Below, in pieces: positions 28,135 to 39,156 of a DNA stretch of 64,000 nt. Every line of letters begins with the position of its first letter. Position 1 is the stretch's first letter. Source of the stretch: Maribellus comscasis (GTDB lineage Bacteria; Bacteroidota; Bacteroidia; Bacteroidales; Prolixibacteraceae); assembly GCF_009762775.1 (NCBI RefSeq), contig NZ_CP046401.1, positions 6,894,001-6,958,000 on the forward strand, given 5' to 3'. A program made the position numbers and the translations under genes. The notes beneath the pieces are model-generated. The model saw nothing but the letters and a program-made list of their open reading frames with translations, was not told the DNA's origin and made no database searches.

Positions 28135-28747
28135 CCTCGTCGGTTCCGGTTCCCCAAAATTCGTCAAGCCATTTCGGATTGCCGCTTCCCGGTTTTATTT
28201 TTTCTTTATCATCCGCCTCGTCAAAATCAACGTCTCCGTAAACCAGCTGATGAACCGCACGCAAAACATTCACAAGATTTTGTCCCCAATATTCCTCAAA
28301 ACTATAACTACACTGAAATAATGCATCATTCATCACTTCGTCATTTCCCATGCTGTAAGCCATCAGAAAATCTTTTAACGATTGATAAATATCCATTAAA
28401 TTTTCAGCAATACTGGCAGTCATCGTTTCCTGTCCGAATTGAATCGACGGATCAAAAACTTCATAAAAACTATCGTGTTCGCCCAATGCCTGTAACCATT
28501 TCTGGTGAAGGACATTATAATCCAACTCACTTACATATTTCTCCAATTCATCATCCAGCACACGTTCTGTTTTGGGGAGCATAGTGGTTTTCAGATATAA
28601 AAGTGGTAATATTTTCTGAACTTTCTGCAAATTCGCCATCACCGGAAATTTGTTAACCGCCTCAATTGCTCTGCAAAATTCATTCGCAACAGTAACAAAT
28701 TCAATCACAGTTTTTGAATAAACCAATTCGTGTATTTTATCCTCCAT
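28127..28747 (-). CDS. DUF5063 family protein
   Basis: 206 residues, mostly helical and acidic, with IEFVTVANEFCRAIE, LPLLYLKTTMLP and FEEYWGQNLVNVLRAVHQLVYGD, features of DUF5063, a soluble Bacteroidota family usually found beside the short 3'-5' exonuclease as here. The C-terminus (PKWLDEFWGTGTDEDE) is a charged tail. No catalytic motif is visible. It is the first gene of the operon, 17 nt after the predicted transcription start. Confidence 0.75.
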   Translation of the reverse strand: MEDKIHELVYSKTVIEFVTVANEFCRAIEAVNKFPVMANLQKVQKILPLLYLKTTMLPKTERVLDDELEKYVSELDYNVLHQKWLQALGEHDSFYEVFDPSIQFGQETMTASIAENLMDIYQSLKDFLMAYSMGNDEVMNDALFQCSYSFEEYWGQNLVNVLRAVHQLVYGDVDFDEADDKEKIKPGSGNPKWLDEFWGTGTDEDE

Positions 28748-28771
28748 TTTTTTTATCTCGAAAACCGATGC

Positions 28772-28779
28772 AAAAGTAT
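28772..28779 (-). promoter_or_regulatory. Candidate -7 promoter box of the DUF5063-cysH operon
   Basis: On the minus strand it reads TACTTTTG (TAnnTTTG), with a TTTG at 28804-28807 as a possible -33 element 24 nt upstream. The start codon at 28747 leaves a leader of about 15-20 nt. Confidence 0.5.
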
Positions 28780-28839
28780 AAAAAAGATTTTATGAATATA
28801 CCACAAAGAAAATAGCTGCAACAACACTTAAGGAACACT

Positions 28840-30744
28840 TTAATTTTCAGTCCATTCAAGTTTATTATCAATTCTGAAAACAATTTTATTGTTATCAAGA
28901 AGCCATTTTACGGTTTGACGCATTTTTTCCTGATTACCGCTAAGTTGCAATAACAGATTCTCATAGGAACAGGGTTCCTCAATTATTTTTTTTATTTTTT
29001 TTGAAATCTCTTCAAATTCGATATTACTTATCTCGAGCATTTCAACCGATTTGCAGACATCGCAGTGTCCGCAACGAATGGAATCCTGTTCACCAAAGTA
29101 TCCAAGCAAAAGCTGGCTGCGGCATTTTGTTGTGCTGGTTGCGTAATGAATTACTGCGTTTACCCGGTTTAGAAAATCCTTTTTACGTAAATCGTAATTT
29201 TCTTTCGAAATCTTCAGACGCTCAAGCTTTATTCTTTCCCGGTTAAAATAAATAAACGGTGTTTGGCTTCTGGGAATGTAATCGATTATTTTTGATTTCC
29301 GCAAATGTTTAAGATAATTATATACTTTCTCACGGTCGAGTCCTGCGCGTTTGGCAAGAAGTTCTTCGTCGATGGCAACGTATCCTGAAAACAGCCCTGT
29401 GTACGACCGAAGGATTAGTTTTATAAACCCATCAAAACCCGCATTCGCCACCTGGAATTTATACAAATCATCGCGCGAAACCATAAAATAAACCCGCGAG
29501 GGATTATCTACTTCTTCTGTGTATTCAAGATAGCCCTCACGTTGTAAAATCCTGAGGCTGTTGTACACCATAGCCTGCTGATATTTGAAGGCCTGCGCAA
29601 AGCTTTGAAGACTAAATTCAAACACCTGAGATTTTCCGTAACCTTCCGCAATTTGAAGAAAGTTACAAAGCGAGTGGTAAATCTTTTTTATATTTTCAAT
29701 TTCAGGGAAAGCGACAGTAACGTGTTTTTTTAGTTTGGTTGTATCCGCATTATTAAACAGCAAAACTGCAGCTGCCTTTTTTCCGTCGCGACCTGCCCTT
29801 CCTGCTTCCTGGTAATATGCTTCCAGCGAATCCGGGGCATCCCAATGCATTACAAAACGTACATTTGCCTTGTCTATACCCATCCCAAATGCATTGGTCG
29901 CCACAATTACCCTTGTTTTTCCCTCAATCCATAAATCCTGCTTGTAACTTCTCACCTGGTTACTTAATCCGGCATGATAAAAATCAGCCGAAATCTTATG
30001 CTTTCTTAGTTCATCTGAAATTTCGCGGGTAGCTTTTCTACTGCGTACATAAATTACTCCTGAGCCTGAAACTTTCCGCAATGTATCCAGAAGGTAACCA
30101 GCCTTATTCTCTACGCTTCGAACAAGATAATTCAGGTTCTCGCGACGAAACGACATTTGTAAAAGATTCTTCTCCTTAAAGCCAAGTTTATCCTGGATGT
30201 CTTCTGCAACTTTAGGCGTGGCTGTAGCTGTTAAAGCCAAAAATTTAACATCAGGTAAAACTTCACGCAATTTTATTATTTGCAGGTAGCTTGGGCGGAA
30301 ATCATACCCCCATTGTGAGATACAATGTGCTTCATCGATGGTAATTAAATTAACATCCATCTGTTTCAGTCGTTCCAAAAAACGTTCTGAACTCAGCCTC
30401 TCAGGCGATACATATAAAAACTTATAGTCGCCCCAAACCGCATTATCAAGAGATATTTTAATTTCAAGTGACGACATTCCACTGTGGATTGCGAGGGCTT
30501 TTATTCCCCTGCGATTCAGATTTTCCACTTGATCTTTCATTAAAGCAATCAGCGGCGTAACAACAAGACAAATTCCTTTTGTTGAAAGTGAATATACCTG
30601 AAAGGTAATGGATTTTCCTCCACCTGTTGGCATTAAACCCAGCGTATCTTTTCCATTGGCTACTGATTCAATAATCTCAAGCTGCAACGGACGAAACCGC
30701 GAATACCCCCAGTGACGTAATAATATCTGCCTGAAATCTTCCAT
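28840..30744 (-). CDS. recQ: RecQ-family ATP-dependent DNA helicase
   Basis: 634 residues. Helicase core: Q-motif region FRPLQLEII, Walker A PTGGGKSITFQ, DEAH box TIDEAHCISQWGYDFRPSY, SALTATATPKV, and motif VI EAGRAGRDGK. After it come the RecQ zinc region (CRSQLLLGYFGE, CGHCDVC) and a winged-helix stretch. The C-terminus is short and carries no clear HRDC domain. It acts in recombination and replication-fork repair. A second, shorter RecQ is common in Bacteroidota, so this may not be the main paralogue. Divergent from guaB with about 138 nt between start codons. Confidence 0.93.
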   Translation of the reverse strand: MEDFRQILLRHWGYSRFRPLQLEIIESVANGKDTLGLMPTGGGKSITFQVYSLSTKGICLVVTPLIALMKDQVENLNRRGIKALAIHSGMSSLEIKISLDNAVWGDYKFLYVSPERLSSERFLERLKQMDVNLITIDEAHCISQWGYDFRPSYLQIIKLREVLPDVKFLALTATATPKVAEDIQDKLGFKEKNLLQMSFRRENLNYLVRSVENKAGYLLDTLRKVSGSGVIYVRSRKATREISDELRKHKISADFYHAGLSNQVRSYKQDLWIEGKTRVIVATNAFGMGIDKANVRFVMHWDAPDSLEAYYQEAGRAGRDGKKAAAVLLFNNADTTKLKKHVTVAFPEIENIKKIYHSLCNFLQIAEGYGKSQVFEFSLQSFAQAFKYQQAMVYNSLRILQREGYLEYTEEVDNPSRVYFMVSRDDLYKFQVANAGFDGFIKLILRSYTGLFSGYVAIDEELLAKRAGLDREKVYNYLKHLRKSKIIDYIPRSQTPFIYFNRERIKLERLKISKENYDLRKKDFLNRVNAVIHYATSTTKCRSQLLLGYFGEQDSIRCGHCDVCKSVEMLEISNIEFEEISKKIKKIIEEPCSYENLLLQLSGNQEKMRQTVKWLLDNNKIVFRIDNKLEWTEN

Positions 30745-30777
30745 TAATACAAATTAAGAAATCATTTTAAGGTTTAA

Positions 30778-32358
<1,581 letters not shown>

Positions 32359-32452
32359 ATTTACTGAGTGATTGTATGTGGTTAACATTTTTTAGAAAAA
32401 TAAAATATACGATTTAGCCTGAAATGTTGTTTTAACAACTAAATAGTTTGAA

Positions 32453-34342
32453 ATGGTTAAAACATTAAGTTCATTATTCATTTTATGTTTTTCGTTTATT
32501 GTGGTTTGGGGACAAAAGAACGAAACCCTTCTCACCATTGATACAACAAAAATAAGTCTTGATGAATTTGAACGTATTTATAAAAAAAATAACAGCAATT
32601 TATACAGCGATAATGATAAAAAGTCTCCTAAAGAGTATTTAGAGCTTTTTATCAATTTTAAATTAAAAGTTATTGAGGCACAGAACCTGAAAATGGATAC
32701 CAGTTCTGCCTTTATAAATGAGCTTTCCACTTACAGGAAAGAACTTGCAGAACCCTATTTAACCGATATTAATTTTGAACAGGAACTGGACAGAAAAATG
32801 TATGACCGCATGTTACAGGAAGTGAATGCGAGTCATATCCTTTTTATGTTAGACAAAAATGCTTCTCCCGAAAAAGAAAAAGAAGTATTACAAAAGGCAC
32901 TAAAAGTACGTCAGGAAATTCTTGACGGAAAAGATTTTAATGAAGCTTCTGTTGAATATTCAGAAGATCCGTCGGCTAAAACAAATAAGGGAAACCTGGG
33001 GTATTTTTCTGCTTTTACAATGGTAGCACCTTTTGAAGATGCCGCATATACCACTCCGGTTGGCCAGGTATCAGAACCTGTTCGTAGTTCTTTTGGTTAT
33101 CACCTGATAAAAGTTCACGAAAAGAGAAAAAACAGGGGGGAAATAAAGGTTGCCCATATTATGAAAATGTTCCCTCGATCGGGACTAACCGAATCGGTGA
33201 AAAAACATTTAAAATCTGAAATAGATTCCATTTATAATCTTCTTGAAAGTGGTGGTAACTTTTCTGAGCTTGCGAAAAAGCTTTCCGATGATAAACGTTC
33301 CGGCCAACAAGGAGGTGAAATGCCTTGGTTTTCAGCAGGAAGAATGCTTCCGGCTTTTTCAAATCCAGCTTTTGCAATACAAAATATTGGCGACTACACC
33401 AAACCGGTTGAGACTCCATACGGATTTCATATTATAAAAAAAATGGATGAAAAACCAGTTGCCTCGTTTGAAGAACTTCAGCCTGAAATTGAGGCACGTA
33501 TAAAAAAAGATCCGCTTCGGAGCACCTCAAGTAAAAAGGCCTTTGTTGAAAAATTGAAAAAAGAATACGGGTATCAGGAAAATTTTGGCCCGGTTCGCTC
33601 ATTGAAAACAGGAACCAAACCGGAAAATACATCCATGGTTTTGTTTACCATCGATGACCGGGAGTTTACTTTTGAATTACTCGACGATTATCTGGCAGAA
33701 AAAAATATCAAAAACAGCACATACGGTGATTATATGGAAGAATGGACCGAATATGAAATTACCAAACTGGAAAATTCTAAACTCGAAGAAAAATACCCCG
33801 AGTTCAGGTATTTAATGAAAGAATATCACGATGGTATTTTACTGTTTAATATTTCTGAAAAAAAAATATGGAATTTTGCCGCAAAAGATACAGCCGGACT
33901 TGAAAAATATTACAGCGACAACCAAAAAAAATATTCGTGGGAGGAACGTTTTAAGGGGTACATTATCCTGTGTAACGACAAATTCACAAGGGAAGAAGCT
34001 GACAAATATTTTGCCGCCGGAATGACGGACGAAGAAATTTCCGATTTGATAAATGCAGAGGAGAAAAGGATTACAATAACCAAAGGGGCCTGGGAAAAAG
34101 GAAACAATCCGGTGGTGGATTATTATGTATGGAATGGAGCTGAACCACAAGACTTTAATACAGAGACAACTTTTATACGTGGTGACAAAATTCCACCCGA
34201 ACCTAAAAACATGGATGAAGCCAGAGGATTATATATCTCAGATTATCAAGATTATCTGGAAGAAGAGTGGATAAAGAGTCTAAAAAAGAAGTACAAAATA
34301 AAGGTGAACAAAAAACTATTGAAAAAAATACAAGGTGTCTGA
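32453..34342 (+). CDS. Periplasmic peptidyl-prolyl isomerase with two parvulin domains
   Basis: 629 residues: signal peptide (1-20), an N-terminal helical chaperone-like region (25-115), two Rotamase domains (about 122-222, NASHILFMLDK ... SSFGYHLIKVHE; about 228-335, KVAHIMKMFPR ... TPYGFHIIKKMDE), then a 290-residue C-terminal region without a family I can name. It resembles SurA/PpiD-type chaperones that escort outer-membrane proteins. Its stop overlaps the next gene by 8 nt, so the three isomerase-type genes are translated together. Confidence 0.9.
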   Translation: MVKTLSSLFILCFSFIVVWGQKNETLLTIDTTKISLDEFERIYKKNNSNLYSDNDKKSPKEYLELFINFKLKVIEAQNLKMDTSSAFINELSTYRKELAEPYLTDINFEQELDRKMYDRMLQEVNASHILFMLDKNASPEKEKEVLQKALKVRQEILDGKDFNEASVEYSEDPSAKTNKGNLGYFSAFTMVAPFEDAAYTTPVGQVSEPVRSSFGYHLIKVHEKRKNRGEIKVAHIMKMFPRSGLTESVKKHLKSEIDSIYNLLESGGNFSELAKKLSDDKRSGQQGGEMPWFSAGRMLPAFSNPAFAIQNIGDYTKPVETPYGFHIIKKMDEKPVASFEELQPEIEARIKKDPLRSTSSKKAFVEKLKKEYGYQENFGPVRSLKTGTKPENTSMVLFTIDDREFTFELLDDYLAEKNIKNSTYGDYMEEWTEYEITKLENSKLEEKYPEFRYLMKEYHDGILLFNISEKKIWNFAAKDTAGLEKYYSDNQKKYSWEERFKGYIILCNDKFTREEADKYFAAGMTDEEISDLINAEEKRITITKGAWEKGNNPVVDYYVWNGAEPQDFNTETTFIRGDKIPPEPKNMDEARGLYISDYQDYLEEEWIKSLKKKYKIKVNKKLLKKIQGV

Positions 34343-35201
34343 TTTTATTAAAAGATATGGGCTTATAATACTTGTCGGCTTATTCATTTTTAGTTGCAAT
34401 GAGAAGGGAGACAAAGGGAAGAGTGTCGTTGCCGAAGTAGGTGATAAAAAACTTTATCAAAATGATATCTCGTCGGTTGTTCCTACCGGAATTGAAAAAG
34501 AGGACAGTACTGTAATGGCTGACGATTATATCCGAAAATGGGTAAAAAAAGAATTGCTGATTCAGAAAGCTGAAGAAAATCTGAACCAGGAACAAAAAAG
34601 CCTGAACAAAGAAATAGAAGATTACCGAAACTCATTAATAATATACAAATACAAAAATGAGTTAATAAAACAGCGGATGGACACGCTGGTTACTGATATG
34701 CAGATTGAAGAATACTACGATAACCATCAGGACAATTTCAATCTAAGTCAGAACATTGTAAAAGCAATTTTTATCAAAGTCCCTGCAGAGTTTGCAAATC
34801 AGGATCAAATAAAACTACTTTGCAGTAACACTGCTGTTGAAGGATTGAATGAACTAAGAGAATACTGTTTGCAGTATGCCAAAGGTTTTGATATTTTTAC
34901 GGATAACTGGGTTGATTTTGAAGCAGTACTGAAGAATATTCCCCATGATATTACCGACCCCGGAGAATTTCTTAAACGAAACACCTTGTTTGAATTGACA
35001 GATGAAGATTATTATTATCTTGTCAGCATTCTGGATTATAAACTGAGAAACGAAATTGCACCTGTTGATTTTGTATATGAAAATATAAAAAACCTGATTT
35101 TGAATCGCAGAAAGATTGATTTTCTGAAACAAATGGAAGAAAACGTGTATACGGAGGGAATACGTAATAATAAATTTAAAATACATAAAGAAAACAGATG
35201 A
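34335..35201 (+). CDS. SurA-N-like lipoprotein without an isomerase domain
   Basis: 288 residues from a GTG codon at 34335, which overlaps the preceding stop by 8 nt; a nearby ATG is out of frame. Lipoprotein signal ending LFIFSCNEK. The mature part begins VVAEVGDKKLYQNDISSVVP, the typical opening of parvulin chaperones, followed by long helices (WVKKELLIQKAEENLNQEQK) and EEYYDNHQDNF. The rotamase domain itself is missing. It is likely a membrane-anchored chaperone partner of the two flanking isomerases. It overlaps the next gene by 4 nt (ATGA). Confidence 0.8.
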   Translation: MSDFIKRYGLIILVGLFIFSCNEKGDKGKSVVAEVGDKKLYQNDISSVVPTGIEKEDSTVMADDYIRKWVKKELLIQKAEENLNQEQKSLNKEIEDYRNSLIIYKYKNELIKQRMDTLVTDMQIEEYYDNHQDNFNLSQNIVKAIFIKVPAEFANQDQIKLLCSNTAVEGLNELREYCLQYAKGFDIFTDNWVDFEAVLKNIPHDITDPGEFLKRNTLFELTDEDYYYLVSILDYKLRNEIAPVDFVYENIKNLILNRRKIDFLKQMEENVYTEGIRNNKFKIHKENR

Positions 35202-36556
35202 AACTAAAGAATATGATAAAATTTTGGATTGTCCTGATGATCATGGGGATAACAGGCTCCGCATTGGCACAGGATAAAATAGTTGACCAAATAGTTGCAA
35301 TCGTTGGCGGAAATATAATTTTGAAGTCAGACGTGGAGTATATGAACATCCAGCAACAAGCTTCCGGTGTCACATCAGAAGGAGATATGAAGTGTGAAAT
35401 TTTGGAAGATCTGCTTATCGATAAATTACTGGTTGCTGAAGCAGAACTGGATACTTTAATTGAAGTAACACCCAGCCAGGTGAACCAGCAAATGGATGCA
35501 CAAATACAAATGTATATTTCGCGTATCGGGTCGGAAAAAGCAGTGGAGGAATATTTTAAGAAACCAATTGCAATCATCAAATCAGATATGCAGGAAGGAA
35601 TCCGTAATCAGTTGTTGAGTTCACAGATGCAAAACAAAATCGTTCAGGATGTAACTGTTACGCCCTCCGAAGTAAGATATAATTACAGAAATTTGAAACA
35701 GGATGAGATTCCATCCATTCCAACAAAATATGAATATGCTCAAATTACCTTAAAACCTCAGATTTCAGTTGAAGAAGAGAACCGGGTAAAAGCGCAGCTT
35801 CGGGATTATAAAAGAAGAATTGAGGAAGGAACCAGTTTCACGATGCTGGCAGCAATGTACTCCGAAGAACCCGGAGCCAGCAGAAGTGGTGGTGAAATTC
35901 CCTATTACGGACGTGGTGAACTTGACCCTTCATATGCAGCAGCAGCGTTTAATTTAAAACAAGACAGGGTTTCAAATGTCGTGGAAAGTGAGTTTGGATA
36001 CCACATTATCCAGCTTATTGATAAGCGTGGAGAAAAAGTAAAAACACGCCATATTTTAATGAAACCAAAACCGTCGGTTGAAGCAAAGGAACAAGCCTAC
36101 GTAAGACTTGACAGTTTAGCAAATATTCTCAGAAGAGGCGAAATTCCCTTTGATGAAGCCGCAATGATGTTTTCCAACGACAAAAATACCCGCAACAGCG
36201 GAGGGGTTGCCATAAACCCAAATACAATGTCATCAAAGTTTTCGGTTGAAGAATTAGACAGTGACGTAAGTAAGCTGTTAACAACCATGAATATTAATGA
36301 AATTTCAAAGCCTTTTGAAACAATAGATCCGGATACTCAACAACCTGTCTACAAAATAATCAAATTGCTGGATAAAGTTGAAGAGCACAAAGCAAATATT
36401 CAGGACGATTATAAACAGCTGGCCGATATGTATTTGGCCAAAAAGAAAGAAGGAGTTCTTCAGGAATGGATCTCCGAACGTCAGTCGGAAACTTATATAC
36501 GGATTGACGATACTTATGCCAACTGTAATTTTAGATTCAATAACTGGATAAAATAA
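35198..36556 (+). CDS. SurA-like periplasmic peptidyl-prolyl isomerase
   Basis: 452 residues: signal peptide (1-25, ending ALAQD), SurA_N domain (IVAIVGGNIILKSDVEYM...), and two Rotamase domains (about 174-272, KYEYAQITLKP ... SEFGYHIIQLID; 278-385, KTRHILMKPKP). This is closest to E. coli SurA in architecture and likely folds beta-barrel proteins such as the SusC-type transporters. A second ATG at 35213 is an alternative start. Preceded by a 4-nt overlap, followed by the MoxR gene after 40 nt. Confidence 0.92.
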   Translation: MKLKNMIKFWIVLMIMGITGSALAQDKIVDQIVAIVGGNIILKSDVEYMNIQQQASGVTSEGDMKCEILEDLLIDKLLVAEAELDTLIEVTPSQVNQQMDAQIQMYISRIGSEKAVEEYFKKPIAIIKSDMQEGIRNQLLSSQMQNKIVQDVTVTPSEVRYNYRNLKQDEIPSIPTKYEYAQITLKPQISVEEENRVKAQLRDYKRRIEEGTSFTMLAAMYSEEPGASRSGGEIPYYGRGELDPSYAAAAFNLKQDRVSNVVESEFGYHIIQLIDKRGEKVKTRHILMKPKPSVEAKEQAYVRLDSLANILRRGEIPFDEAAMMFSNDKNTRNSGGVAINPNTMSSKFSVEELDSDVSKLLTTMNINEISKPFETIDPDTQQPVYKIIKLLDKVEEHKANIQDDYKQLADMYLAKKKEGVLQEWISERQSETYIRIDDTYANCNFRFNNWIK

Positions 36557-36596
36557 TTTGTGAAAAGCCGCAAAACAATCTGAAAAAAGAAAACAG

Positions 36597-37559
36597 ATGG
36601 ATTTTAAAAATGATGTTCAAGCATTGGATGCACTCCAGAAAAAATTTCATGAACTTAAAACTGAAATATCACGCGCTATATATGGTCAGGATGAAGTAGT
36701 AACCCAGGTGTTGGTTACTCTTTTTAGCCGCGGGCATGTATTGCTTATTGGTGTTCCGGGACTGGCAAAAACACTTCTTGTGACCAGTATCGCAACAATT
36801 TTGGGACTAAAATACAACCGCATCCAGTTTACTCCTGATTTAATGCCATCTGACATTATCGGAACTGAAATTCTTGATAAAGAACGTCAGTTTAAATTTA
36901 TTCAGGGGCCACTTTTTGCCAATATTATTTTGGCCGACGAAATAAACAGGACTCCTCCTAAAACGCAGTCAGCTCTCTTGGAAGCCATGCAGGAAAGAGC
37001 GGTTACTGCTGCAGGGCAAAGATTTGAACTGGAAAAACCTTTCTTCGTTTTGGCTACTCAAAACCCGATTGAACAGGAAGGAACATACCCACTTCCGGAG
37101 GCTCAGCTCGACAGGTTTATGTTTTCGGTGTGGCTCGATTATCCTAAATTTGATGATGAAATTACAATTGTAAAAAACACTACTTCAAATTTAAATGTGG
37201 AACTAAAACCGGTGATCTCAGGTAACGAAATAATTTATTTCCAGGAATTGATACGCAAAGTTCCGATTAACGACAACGTTTTAAAATACGCCGTTAACCT
37301 GGCTGCAAAAACAAGACCCGGAAATGATTTATCAGCTGCTGTTTCAAACCAATATCTGAAATGGGGAGCTGGTCCCCGTGCTTCGCAATATTTGGTGCTT
37401 GGCGCAAAAACAAATGCGGCTTTACATGGAAAATATTCACCTGACATTGAAGATGTAAAAGCTGTTGCACCTTCAATATTGCGGCACAGGATTATTAAAA
37501 ACTACAAAGCTGAAGCTGAGAATATTTCAGTTGAGGAAATCATTTCAAAATTGCTTTAA
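36597..37559 (+). CDS. MoxR-family AAA+ ATPase
   Basis: 320 residues. AAA_3 core with Walker A GVPGLAKT (52-59), Walker B IILADEINR (D114/E115), sensor FVLATQNPIEQEGTYPLPEAQLDRFMF and the MoxR lid C-terminus. MoxR ATPases act as chaperones for metal or cofactor insertion and usually sit beside DUF58 and VWA-domain genes. Those are absent here: it lies between SurA-like isomerases and an OstA-like gene, so a link with envelope biogenesis is suggested by position only. Confidence 0.93.
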   Translation: MDFKNDVQALDALQKKFHELKTEISRAIYGQDEVVTQVLVTLFSRGHVLLIGVPGLAKTLLVTSIATILGLKYNRIQFTPDLMPSDIIGTEILDKERQFKFIQGPLFANIILADEINRTPPKTQSALLEAMQERAVTAAGQRFELEKPFFVLATQNPIEQEGTYPLPEAQLDRFMFSVWLDYPKFDDEITIVKNTTSNLNVELKPVISGNEIIYFQELIRKVPINDNVLKYAVNLAAKTRPGNDLSAAVSNQYLKWGAGPRASQYLVLGAKTNAALHGKYSPDIEDVKAVAPSILRHRIIKNYKAEAENISVEEIISKLL

Positions 37560-37560
37560 T

Positions 37561-39156
37561 GTGTCTTCAAACTTTAGCATTGATTTGAAATACATTGCTT
37601 TAAAATATAAACTGATTGTTCTTTTTTTACTCTTTGTTTTAGTTACAAATGCACAGGAAAAGAAGGAAATCCAGATTTTAAATACTGAATACGGAGAATC
37701 AGTTGAAAACAAAAAGAATGCACAGCGTTTGGTCGGAAACGTAGAGATTCAACACAAAGACATTTTTATGTGGTGCGACACTGCATATACTTATTCCGGG
37801 ACAAACCGGGTTGATGCATTTGGCCATGTTCACATTAACCAGGGTGACACCTTACACCTTTATGCCCGGAAAATATTTTATGACGGCGACATCAGCTTTG
37901 CTCAAGCGGTTGATTCAGTGAAATTTGTGAACAAAACAACAACTTTATATTCCGACACACTTGATTATGATTTAGAAACCAATATTGGGTATTACGACGA
38001 TTACGGAAAAATTATTGACAGCACAAATGTTTTAACCAGCCTGATTGGAAAATATTTTGTTGATGAAGATATTGTTCATTTTTATCAGGATGTAGAAGGA
38101 TACAGCGACGATTACACGCTGGCAGGCGATACCTTGTATTATAATACAGTTAATGGCCGAATTACCATAGTTGGGCCAACCACTATTAGAGACTCGGCAA
38201 ATACCTTGTATGCAGAGGCTGGGTGGTATGACACAAATACTGGCGAAGCAGAACTACAGAAGAACCCGATCGTTTCGAATAAGAAACAGATGTTAAAAGC
38301 GGATTACATTGAATATAACGACGAAAATGGCGATGGGAAAGCAAAAGGAACTGTTCATATTGAAGATTTTGAAAACCAAATTATTGTGACAGGTACAAAA
38401 GCGGATTACAACGAAACAATTGAAATTGCCACTGTTACCGACTCGGCTATTTTTATGATGTATTCCGATAACGATACTTTGTTTATGCATGCCGATACAT
38501 TAAGGACTGTTCCGGATACAATTGAAGGAGAAAAAATTGTTAAGGCCTTTTACGGTGTCCGTTTTTACAGAACAGATATACAAGGAATTTGTGACTCTCT
38601 GGTTTATTACAGCAGAGATTCGCTGGTGCAAATGCACAACAATCCGGTAATCTGGTCAGAAATTCATCAGTTAAGTGCAGACATGATTGAAATGCAACAA
38701 AAGCAGAATGCTCCTGACGAACTGCATCTTACAAATAACAGTTTTATCATCTCAAAGCAGGATTCCAATCGGTATGACCAAATCAAAGGTAAAAATATGA
38801 CGGGTTTTGTTATTAACAATGAACTGGATAACATTATTGTGGATGGGAATGGACAAACCCTTTATTATGCAAGAGAAAAAGAAGACGAAATAATCGGATT
38901 AAACCGGGCAGAAAGCAGTAATATTGCGATTAAATTCAGAGAAGGAAAAATTTTTAAAATAGTTTTTCTGACACAACCGGAGGGCCGGTTAAAACCTACT
39001 GATCAACTTGATGAAGGAGAAAGACGTCTGAGCGGATTTGACTGGAAAATAAATTTGCGTCCACTCAACCGTCACGATATTTTCCAACGTGAGATTCCCA
39101 AAAATGAAGAGGAGACAAAAAACCTTGCTGAAGAAGAAGGTCAAAGCCCTAACTGA
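37561..39156 (+). CDS. OstA-like (LptA/LptD-N domain) envelope protein
   Basis: I start at the GTG of 37561, 1 nt after the moxR stop; the frame is open further upstream inside moxR but a signal peptide (KYKLIVLFLLFVLVTNAQ) follows directly. About 531 residues: repeated beta-jellyroll strands of OstA type (LVGNVEIQHKDIFMWCDTAYTYSGTNRVDAFGHVHINQGDTLHLYA is the region of the first domain), a second copy after residue 250, and a charged C-terminus. It likely binds or transports lipopolysaccharide in the periplasm, like LptA. The last 16 nt overlap the convergent flavoprotein gene. Confidence 0.87.
   Translation: MSSNFSIDLKYIALKYKLIVLFLLFVLVTNAQEKKEIQILNTEYGESVENKKNAQRLVGNVEIQHKDIFMWCDTAYTYSGTNRVDAFGHVHINQGDTLHLYARKIFYDGDISFAQAVDSVKFVNKTTTLYSDTLDYDLETNIGYYDDYGKIIDSTNVLTSLIGKYFVDEDIVHFYQDVEGYSDDYTLAGDTLYYNTVNGRITIVGPTTIRDSANTLYAEAGWYDTNTGEAELQKNPIVSNKKQMLKADYIEYNDENGDGKAKGTVHIEDFENQIIVTGTKADYNETIEIATVTDSAIFMMYSDNDTLFMHADTLRTVPDTIEGEKIVKAFYGVRFYRTDIQGICDSLVYYSRDSLVQMHNNPVIWSEIHQLSADMIEMQQKQNAPDELHLTNNSFIISKQDSNRYDQIKGKNMTGFVINNELDNIIVDGNGQTLYYAREKEDEIIGLNRAESSNIAIKFREGKIFKIVFLTQPEGRLKPTDQLDEGERRLSGFDWKINLRPLNRHDIFQREIPKNEEETKNLAEEEGQSPN

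Noticed and set aside
32420..32445. GTTGTT-TT-AACAAC hairpin before the first isomerase gene
   Set aside because: Short AT-rich dyad with no T-run; not a supported terminator.
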